Shown piece after piece: positions 56,114 through 64,000 of a DNA stretch of 64,000 bases (the stretch's first letter is position 1; every line of letters starts with the position of its first letter). The notes beneath the pieces were generated by a model, which was not told the origin of the DNA, made no database searches, and saw only the letters and a program-made list of their open reading frames with translations. Source of the DNA: Epiperipatus broadwayi (Eukaryota; Onychophora; Udeonychophora; Euonychophora; Peripatidae); assembly GCA_028023455.1 (NCBI GenBank), contig JAQFVV010012394.1:25677053-25741052 (forward strand), given 5' to 3'. The position numbers were made by a program, and so were the translations under genes.

Positions 56114-57049
56114 ATTTATTACAGGGGTGGGAAATCTTTTTTATGCCAAGAACTATTTGGATATTTATAATTTGTGGGCCACACAAAATTATCAATTTAA
56201 AAATTAGCCTACTATATTTGATCAAAAATTTAATGAATTCACCTCTAATCATTAAGGGTGGACAACTTGTTCAACTGGCAGGTCAATTTCAACTTGCCTC
56301 TTTTAAATAAGGTCACTTTTTTTTTTTATAAATTAAAAATAAAATAACATCATTATTATTAATAACTATTCCATATTTAATGACAATTTTTTCCAATGTG
56401 CCTTGAATCTAATTTCATGCCATATATTGCCAAATTTCTTTTTTGTTTTGGATAGGTTAATTCTACAGCAGTTAAGATGCAATCCTTTATAAACTTCCTT
56501 CAAAAAATGGTTTCGAATTTTCTGCTTTTTTTTTTTTTGTCAACAACTTGCTCTCGCAGAATGTGTTGGTCCATTTCTTTTCAAATGTACAATTTTCTGT
56601 GACAGTCTTCCTCCGTGAAACTGTTCGCATAAAAAAAAAAGCAAAATAATAATAAAATGAAGTAATTTGAGTTATATTTTCGTTAGTTATATATTTGTCT
56701 ACGAAAATCACTTTAAAAATAAACAAAATGCTTGTAGCATCATAGATTAAATCCGTAATCAGATAGACTAAACAATATAAATAATTTGTTGGAATATTGC
56801 ATCTCTTGATAGAATGAACTAGAACTATTATAAAGGTTGTAGAAAGAAAAGATGTAGTTGAAAAAATAAATATTTTATTTAACCGCAATTCAATATTTGT
56901 ACTTATATTTACTTAGCAGTATGTGTGTGTTTAAATAGAAGTTACAAGTCTATTTTATATATTTTTGTGAAAATGTCTGAGATGTATTGAGAGCTTTTGA
57001 AAGATGGACTTGGCCTATGGGCCGGAGGTCCCCCATCTTTGAATTATTA
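56114..57049. mobile_element. hAT-type DNA transposon, about 920 bases, with 8-base target duplication
   Basis: The element 56122-57041 begins CAGGGGTGGGAAATC and ends, read inward from the other side, CAAAGATGGGGGACCTCCGG. These are degenerate short inverted ends with the hAT CAg..GTGGG pattern and the GGGCCACA / GGCCCATAGG subterminal words. It is flanked by atttatta (56114-56121) and aattatta (57042-57049), an 8-base duplication with one mismatch, the length typical of hAT. No transposase frame is recognisable (a 133-codon minus frame at 56487-56888 has no motif), so it is probably non-autonomous. Confidence 0.8.
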
Positions 57050-57493
57050 TATAATATTTTATTTATTAAAAGCACATTTTATACATAGAATAGCAACAAA
57101 GGTCATACTACCTTTAAAACAAGTACTCTAATAAGTGTTTAATGTACACACATTAAAAAATTAAATTGATATAATTTAAGATTGAAATTACCAGATAAAA
57201 TTATAATTTTTTTTTTTTTCCATTTTGTACATTTTTCTAAACTTAAGTGATAGTTTTTTATTTAAATTACCATCTTCACATTTTGTCAATCTGCTAAATT
57301 TGCAATGAGTTCTAAAGTAAATTTATAAACACAAAATGTTGATGACTTTTGATAATTAAAAATAATGGATTGTTTAAGAAAAAAAATTAAAACATAAATG
57401 AAAAAAATTTAAATAAGAAGAGAGCAGTTTCTTTCAAAAAATTGTAGACTTGTATTTTATCCCGCAAGAATTTTTGATTAAAAGTAAGAAACT

Positions 57494-57660
57494 CATGATT
57501 TTCTCTACTCAGATTACAACAGTTTTCTCTGGCACAATTTCTATGGTTTTCTCTATCAAGACTTTCATGACCCTCTGTTAAGACTCCCATAATTATTTTT
57601 GCAAAAAATCTTAGTTCTCTTTGTCAAGAGTCACATAGTTCTCTCTACAAAATTTGGTTT
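57494..57660 (-). repeat. Degenerate 24-base minisatellite
   Basis: Units beginning gattttctctactc, gttttctctggcac, gttttctctatcaa and, after a gap, agttctctttgtca and agttctctctacaa recur about every 24 bases. On the minus strand one frame therefore reads a repeating RENH pattern (LDRENH, CARENC, LSRENH). Confidence 0.7.
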
Positions 57661-58614
57661 TTGAATTTACATTTTCTGTAGCATATAAAAATGAAATAAT
57701 AAATGATGAATAAAGCATTATAAAACAAATACAGCTGACGCAAATCAATGCTTAACCATATGAAAATAAGAAGCAAAGCCAATGCTGTAAGAGCAAGGAC
57801 ACTATTATTAATGAAGAAGATCTTATAATTGCAGGAAAGCTGTTTGCTTTTCAGAACAACTATTGCAAGGCTTTAAAAGCAAAATCTATGTTGATATATC
57901 ATTAAGACTAAAAAAAAAAAATGAATTAATAAAACAGAGAAAATAATAATAATGTTGAAAAATTCTCAAAAGAAAAGTCAAAAAAATGCAACTATCATTA
58001 TTAAGGGTATAGTAATAAAAAATCGCAATGCTACACAATAATCTAAATTTAGATCTGAAAGTGACATCTGACGTAGCAGTTAAAAACAATTCTAAGTATG
58101 AACTGCACATTCTGACTGCCAAGTCTTTTACAAAATTAAGAAAAGTTTTTAATTCTTCAATGCCATTTCACTAACTGTTAGATGAATTAATGTCGTAAAT
58201 GAAAAAGAATGCAAAATAAATAATATATTCCAGTAACTATATTAGTATGAAATGCACGAATCACTTAAATAGATGTGCATAAACAGCCTCAAAATATAAT
58301 AATTAGTGCATTCATTTATCATACCTATGATTGGAAATGGAGGTGGGGGAGGCAAATACAAATAAGATAAACATTTTTTCAAATTACAAATAAGTTTAGG
58401 ATATTTATTGCAGGTAGCTGACTTATGTCAATTCCAATTAGCGCACAAGTAAATGAAGTTTTAGAGTAAGGTTGTAATATGAATAATAAGTAAAATAGGA
58501 TAGTGGTGGCTATGTTCAGACCTATATGATTATATCAGCTAATGAGCTTGGATTTAAAATATTATAGTGTTTTCAATTTAATATTCATAGTTTTGTAGTT
58601 AAGTAGAGATAAAA

Positions 58615-58860
58615 AGTGGCTGCTGGAGAGTTGCATTAGATCCTAAGATCTAGATGCAGTGCCCTCAGATGCAAGGCTCCTCAATGACGAAGGCCATAAG
58701 CCAGAAACTAGTTTGGGAATATTAGATGAGTAGGCATTAGATGGGGATTTACTCTGGCTTGTACTGAGTGGCAATACGTATAGAGGGTTTTGCCTGTTTT
58801 AATAACAGTTATAAGCAAGCATAAAAAATGGTGATCATGTGATGTTTATTGGCTTAAAAT
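58615..58860 (+). repeat. Dispersed repeat combining both repeat types seen at 7190 and 21890
   Basis: The first half (gtggctgctggagagttgca...) matches 7190-7300. The second half (gagggttttgcctgttttaa, agcataaaaaatggtgatca, tgtgatgtttattggctt) matches 21890-22150 and 49100-49290. This suggests all are parts of one longer element about 250 bases long. Confidence 0.5.
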
Positions 58861-59381
58861 CTAAATGTTTATGCTGCTTTTAAAGTAATTCTACTTAAAA
58901 CTTTTTCAAAGGCAATTGAACAATTTCCTTACAATTCATAAAATATACAGTTCATAATTAATGAATAATATGAATTACTGCTTAAGCTTTTTCTTCAGAA
59001 ACATTTAACTCTCAAAGCAATCACTTTACTACTGAGCTAAAGCACATACAGAAATTTCACCTTTAATCAGAAATTAAAAAAAGATTTTTATTATATTATT
59101 AACATGTAATAAATTATAACAATTCCATCACTGAAATGGTTAATAATCTATATGCAATTATATCAATACTTTTGACATGGAGAAATTATCAAGAACATTA
59201 ATATAAACTTAGCCTATTAATATGAATGAAAATGCATAAAGATTATACTTAATGTTCTCAATATTTTGTCTTTAAGAAGCATGATATAATTGCATATAGA
59301 TTACTATATTATTGTGTGCCTTTCCCCCCATAGAATTCACCAATCATATTATATATGAAGAAAAAGAAATATTATATTTAC

Positions 59382-59576
59382 CTGTTGGCATAAGGACAAA
59401 GCAATCATTTTGTAACATAATGGCATTGATAACCTGTAGCTGGTTAGTGCGAAACTTCTTTAATCCAAATATGTGATAAAATACTTTTAACATTTCTTTG
59501 GAATGAGAATAATTTAAACCATCAAATTCTCCGGTAGAACCATCATCACAAACATTACCACGGAAAACAGGTTTGT
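59382..59576 (-). CDS. BLM: BLM exon: motif 0 and start of Walker A
   Basis: Residues 33-98. The exon contains the conserved stretch before the helicase core, VFYHIFGLKKFRTNQLQVIN, where FGLKKFRTNQ is RecQ motif 0 and the Gln contacts adenine. It then has NDCFVLMPTG, the beginning of motif I. The acceptor lies after a long T tract (tag at 59577) and the donor is ACAG|gtaaat. The Walker A Gly codon is split with the next exon (G|GT), which matches the RecQ family. Confidence 0.95.
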
Positions 59577-60595
59577 CTACAAAAAAAAAAAAAAAATCTA
59601 CAATTTACAACAATAGTACTATTTTGCGAACCGACAATCAAATTTCTAAAAATCAAATATTAACACTCTTATATTTCAGACATAGAGGAGAGAAAACAAA
59701 TATACCAGTAGTTCTTAATTCAGCTAATCAAGTCTCCTCACTTAGACATCTCTCTTCTAATTCAAAATAGTTGAAATATAAGAATGAATGCTAATTATAA
59801 GATTGTGGAACCTTATTACAAAAAGATGAAAGATTAAAAGATATAAATTATCATGCCTTTACATAAAGAATATTAAGTATATTTGAATTTTAAAGTCCAT
59901 ATCTACGATGAAATAACATGAATAATTTCTATCCTAAAATATGATTATGTACTTAATAACAACAGTAACACCAACATACAACTTCATAGCTCGCAAAGAG
60001 TACCTCTCCACATCATTGCCATCTAATGTTATATTTCAGTAAACTTACAGTAGATGAAGTTAGTATGGAGAGCTGTTTATCTTATTTACACATTTATAGA
60101 AAAATGTTTTGTGAATATACATTTGTAAAATAAATTTGTATAATGTATTTCAATAAAACAGAAGTATGTGTCATTTGAGAAACTAACACCCAACTGAAAA
60201 TTATTTTTTGGTTGAAATACATCTTAGAAACCATTAGTATGTTTCCCTCCTAATATTTACACCATATAATCGAAATATAAGAGTGATTATTTATTATAAT
60301 TTTTAGAAGCATAATTTCATAGCTGATGAATAGAAAAAAGTTACAAGATTATCATGCCCCTATACAGAAAATAATATAAATATACTTGATCTTTATTAAC
60401 TATGAAGTCTATATTTAAATGAAAATTAACATTTCCTAATCTTTACAATAAAGAAGGATTGATAAGATTTAATTATTGGTGCCAATAAGTACTTATTAAA
60501 AAAAATACATTTATAAAATTTATGTAATAGTGTATATAATTCTTTCTCAAAATGTCTAAAAAACTTCCATTTCTATTGCATGGCTTCTATTAAAT

Positions 60596-60626
<31 letters not shown>

Positions 60627-60754
60627 CATTACCCATATGCACTTTCCACAATGATTCATTTAAAATGTTTTAATTAATTAGCAATCTTCAGATATTTAAA
60701 ATATCTATACCCATTTGTTGGTTGAAAAGAGTAAGTAGGAGATTTTTTAAATAT

Positions 60755-60800
60755 TTGAAAAAGACTGCTAGTAAGTCGAAACTAGTTTTAAATAAAGCAT
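60755..60800 (+). ncRNA. Hammerhead-like module, short stem
   Basis: TTGAAAAA-GACT-GCTAGTA-AGTC-GAAAC, followed 10 bases on by AATAAAGCATTATGAAAAGT. The stem is 4 bp and the first C is T. It lies about 150 bases beyond the donor of the first supported exon. Confidence 0.4.
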
Positions 60801-60928
60801 TATGAAAAGTATGTGTGTCTTATAAGATACTGTACATATATTATTTTATATCAAAATTTGTTTTGATTGTACAAACATTTTTGTAAACTTTTTTTTAATA
60901 CAAATAAAAAAAAAAAAAAAATCTTAAC

Positions 60929-61026
60929 CTTGATTTTGGGAAAAGTTGAAATATGACTTAGAATACTGGCTACTATTTTCTGATTCATTAAAATCAATCT
61001 TGAATTTGCTTTCATTAGGAACTGAG
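60929..61026 (-). CDS. BLM: BLM exon: pre-helicase linker
   Basis: The exon lies between a ttgcag acceptor and a CAAG|gttaag donor, 98 bases, phase 2 in and phase 1 out. It encodes residues 1-32, a Ser/Asn/Phe-rich linker with NESKFKIDFNESENSS. Its final G completes the Asp codon of the next exon. The peptide has no diagnostic motif. It is called from its phase, its splice sites and its position directly before the helicase exon, so it is less certain than the downstream exons. Confidence 0.8.
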
Positions 61027-61572
61027 CTGCAAGACATAAATATCACAAACATTTCAAAATAAAATCAAAATTAATATAAAGAACAAATTAAAGTGATCAC
61101 TTACACATGCAATGAACATCCATTATGAATATTGATAAAAATACTTTATGTTACAGTCTCTAAATACTGAGGGTCAATTATTTAATAAATTTTACTACAT
61201 TTAATATCTATATTTTTGACAGCATTTGACAAGTGAAAAACATTTTTTTCATTAATATATATAATTTACATTATGCAATGGCCAATACAATTAAATAATA
61301 AATTATAAACAAAACCTGACTTTGAAATTAATTTTCTTGAGTTCATTTTTTTTTAATTCAGTATTTTTTTCCTTTATGGTAATTAAGTAAAATGGTTATT
61401 AAACAGATTGGGCAGAGTAAAAGCTCACATAAAAAAACAATGAAATAAAAAAAAAATTACATGATCTAATCTGCTTTTAGGGATTCCTTTTACAATTAAA
61501 AAAAAGTATGTAAGCTAAATCTTATTACAGTCATAAAGCAAAAAAAGTCAGAATAAAAATCCATAAATATTA

Positions 61573-61662
61573 CTTTTTATAAATCTCCACATATACACTC
61601 TAATGCAAATTTCTTTATATAGAAATTCGCATTAGAGTTTATATGTGGAAATTTATAAAAAG
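61573..61662. repeat. Short palindrome, about 42-base arms
   Basis: tttttataaatctccacata through gcaaatttct pairs with agaaattcgcattagagttt through atgtggaaatttataaaaa around a ttatat spacer, with a few mismatches. Confidence 0.8.
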
Positions 61663-62612
61663 GAATATATATGAATACACGAAGAAATGCAAAAAAAGTC
61701 AAGGAGAAGATATAAGAATAATATTTCTAATAAAAATTCAAACTATTCCCGATAAACTAATTTCATAGTTTATGAGTCTTCTCAGAAAAAAATGGATGAA
61801 TTTATTAAGCAAATGTATCAAACATCTTGCAGTTGTCTCGTATATTTGTGTAGTTCATCCCAATCAAATCCTAGATGAATTAAATGTGCTTGTAGTCTTG
61901 TTATTTAAGGATAAATGTTAACATTAAATATATAATCTCTCATAATCAGTTATAAATATATGAGTCATATAAGATATATATAAAACCGGTTTACTAAAAA
62001 TCTGTTATATTGATGTAAGTCATCACATAATATAAATAGTAAACATCTCTACAACTAAAAAACTATATTCTTGAAGTATTCTTATAGGAATACAAATGAT
62101 TTATCTGGAATATCTGTTAACTGAAGAGTTACAATTCTTTTGCTTATTATTTTAAACTTTATACGGTTTCTTTCAAAAACTATTTTCTTAAAATAATTCA
62201 TTGCATAATGATGTAAAAGGTTAGTTAAAATTTATGATTTACATATTACATTAACAGGGTTATTAGAAATGGCAAATTATCATCAATGACAATCAAGAGT
62301 TATTCTTTATTATAACATCCCATTTCTCCGTACAGGCAATTCTCGACTTTCATGCCTAATTGTTTCCTGAAATGTATATGAAAGTTGAAAAGTACAAAAG
62401 TAGAGCAATATAAAAAAAACACACACACACAAATAAATAACACTTTATTGATTAGTATCTGATGATTTCTTCATAAATTTATCAAGAGATAGTTATATTG
62501 TACTCTTCTTAATACTTTAAGATTAGTCCAGAGACTGATGTTGATTATGGATAATTCCGGACAATAAATTCATTATATATATATATCACATTAATACAAT
62601 AATTATATATAT

Positions 62613-63406
62613 TGTGACACTACAACTCTTTTCCTTCCCCTAATAACTGAATCTTAATTATTAGAATCGCCGCCGAGGGCGCCACCAAGGATTTCTCTCT
62701 TGGAACCTGGCCACGAAGCTTTACGTAAACCTGGTCTTATTTATTTTCGAACGGCGATTCACCGATTACAAATTTTGTTTATAATCTAACAGGGGTTTTC
62801 ACTTAAGGACACTAACTAATTATTATAAATAATTAAAGAATTCAAATATATGTTGGGTACAAAAAATTACTTTCCTTTATTATTATTATTATTAATAACA
62901 TTATATTTCTGCCCGATCCAGAGAGAACTGACTTACAATTTCTGATTTTCAAACTGTTAACTTTCTAAGTATTCTTCCCAAATATCTATCATGGATTTAC
63001 TCGCGCCAACACTAACACTGCGGATTCTAGCAGGCGTGTATACAAAGGCGACTTATAGTATATAATCTTTCCTGAAGTTTATTTTTAAACCCCACTTTAT
63101 TTGGTAAATAAATAACTTACAAAAAAAACTTAAAATGAACGTATAAGTGTCTTTCGTTTTCTTATACTTTCATCATTTCCCTTATTTTCTGCTAACAAGC
63201 AAGTAACGCCCTAAGGTTCTCTGTTGCTTGGCAGCGCACTTTTACACCCCACCCTGTTGTTACCCTCTAGATCGAACAGATATTAAATAATTTAATATAC
63301 AGTCATACCAATATTGCATAAAAATATTTAACGAGAATTAACATAAATAGTTTACAATATTAAATAAATTTATTTCCCCACCTCTATTGTTGAAACATTC
63401 GTAACA
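62613..63406 (-). mobile_element. Probable solo LTR in the upstream region of the helicase gene
   Basis: Read on the minus strand the segment starts TGTTACGAATGTTTCAACAA and ends ...GTTGTAGTGTCACA, giving TG...CA borders and a length of 794 bases. Inside are GC-richer patches, with AATAAA signals near 63100 on the same strand. Flanks are tatat on one side and aatat on the other, a near match for a 5-base duplication. No internal coding region is attached, hence solo. It would lie in intron 1 if the candidate first exon is real. Confidence 0.5.
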
Positions 63407-63492
63407 AATATAACAAACGAAAGATAAATCAAAAATAAAGTTCTATTACGCTTTAACTAAAAGTTCCCATTAATTGAAAAGTTTATAATTAC

Positions 63493-63623
63493 CCTGATCG
63501 ATCAGAACGAAGTGGCCTGACTTTCATAGATTCACATTCCATTTGTCGTGCCTTTGTCCTTGTATATGAGAATTTTGGTGTGTCCATGGGTGTTCCTTTG
63601 GTTGTTCGGATAGCAATATACAT
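63493..63623 (-). CDS. Candidate first coding exon of the RecQ gene (uncertain)
   Basis: An open frame runs from an ATG at 63623, with a second in-frame ATG at 63587, to a GG|gtaatt donor at 63493. It encodes about 43 residues, including MDTPKFSYTRTKARQM, rich in Lys and Arg. An in-frame TGA lies 9 bases upstream of the first ATG. The exon ends in phase 2, exactly what the exon beginning at 61026 needs (GG+C gives Gly). Without splicing the frame stops at once (TAA). Upstream on this strand is an ATTGG (inverted CCAAT) motif near 63680. The alternative is a remnant of a retroelement coding region ending about 90 bases before the LTR-like sequence at 62613-63406. I do not recognise the peptide. 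Confidence 0.35.
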
Positions 63624-64000
63624 TTCTTTTCATTCCTTGACTCTTTCAGTAGATTCATTCAGATGGAGTGGCGGCCAATTCTCCAAAGGGGAAGGTTTTG
63701 ATAGCTTTAGCCGCTATGCATTTGAAAAGAGTCCGCAAAATAAATTTCTATAATAATTTTTGATTCGGAGCACAGCTTCTCTCTTTTTTTTTTCTTTATT
63801 GTCCTTGCTGGTCTCTCAAGTCAACTGACTTACTCTAAAAGCGATTTTATCTCTTCTTCTCTTATCTTTTTTTTTTCTTTTTAATTAGCGTAACAGCAAT
63901 TATTAACCAAATACCTTTAGTTTGTGAAAGTTTCAACAATAGAGTCTAATTACTACCAACAATCTAATTTTGTTTTCTTTCCCCCACCCTTTTATCTCTC
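63624..64000 (-). promoter_or_regulatory. Possible promoter region, unproven
   Basis: Upstream on the minus strand of the candidate first ATG is a mixed-composition stretch with GAATTGGCCGCC (inverted CCAAT box) at about 63670-63682. A pyrimidine-rich plus-strand run occupies 63780-63880. No TATA box is placed. This depends on the candidate exon being genuine. Confidence 0.2.

Overview
The window is strongly AT-rich eukaryotic DNA from an animal. I cannot name the species. The reasons are one large intron-rich gene with GT-AG introns, RTE-type non-LTR retrotransposons, Penelope-like elements with a GIY-YIG domain, a hAT element, a Tc1/mariner fossil and LTR-retrotransposon debris. This mixture fits an invertebrate metazoan. 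Nothing bacterial (operons, Shine-Dalgarno sites, CRISPR) is present.

The only well-supported host gene lies on the minus strand and fills the window. It is a Bloom-syndrome-type RecQ DNA helicase (BLM). I place 14 exons from 61026 down to 4496. Every junction has AG/GT borders and matching codon phase, giving a continuous chain of about 786 residues: helicase motifs 0 to VI, RecQ zinc-binding and winged-helix (RQC) domains, an HRDC domain and a basic C-terminal tail. Two points are open. The 5' end may be a phase-compatible candidate first exon at 63493-63623. At the 3' end, exon 14 finishes in a strong donor whose next three bases also form an in-frame stop.

The introns (85 bases to 9.3 kb) are packed with mobile DNA. 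There are four copies or pieces of one RTE-like family (7.3-8.45 kb, 11.95-14.14 kb, 19.06-23.62 kb, about 46.0-46.4 kb) plus a foreign reverse-transcriptase scrap (49.3 kb). There are also a broken Gag with CCHC knuckle (26.2-28.2 kb), a Tc1-like fossil (33.5-34.1 kb), a hAT element with 8-bp target duplication (56.1-57.0 kb) and a likely solo LTR (62.6-63.4 kb).

The most unusual signal is a set of inverted (head-to-head) repeat units. The largest, 40781-43477, consists of two Penelope-like copies back to back, flanked by a 16-bp direct repeat, so it probably inserted as one unit. Its outer ends carry a tRNA-like sequence followed by a CTGAAGA/stem/GAAAC motif that resembles a hammerhead-ribozyme core. 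Related motifs, with different but still self-complementary stems, recur at about 6.68, 29.06, 30.57, 39.6, 54.85 and 60.76 kb. In paired units they always point outward and are often followed by AATAAA. This family is the best candidate for something not fully described.
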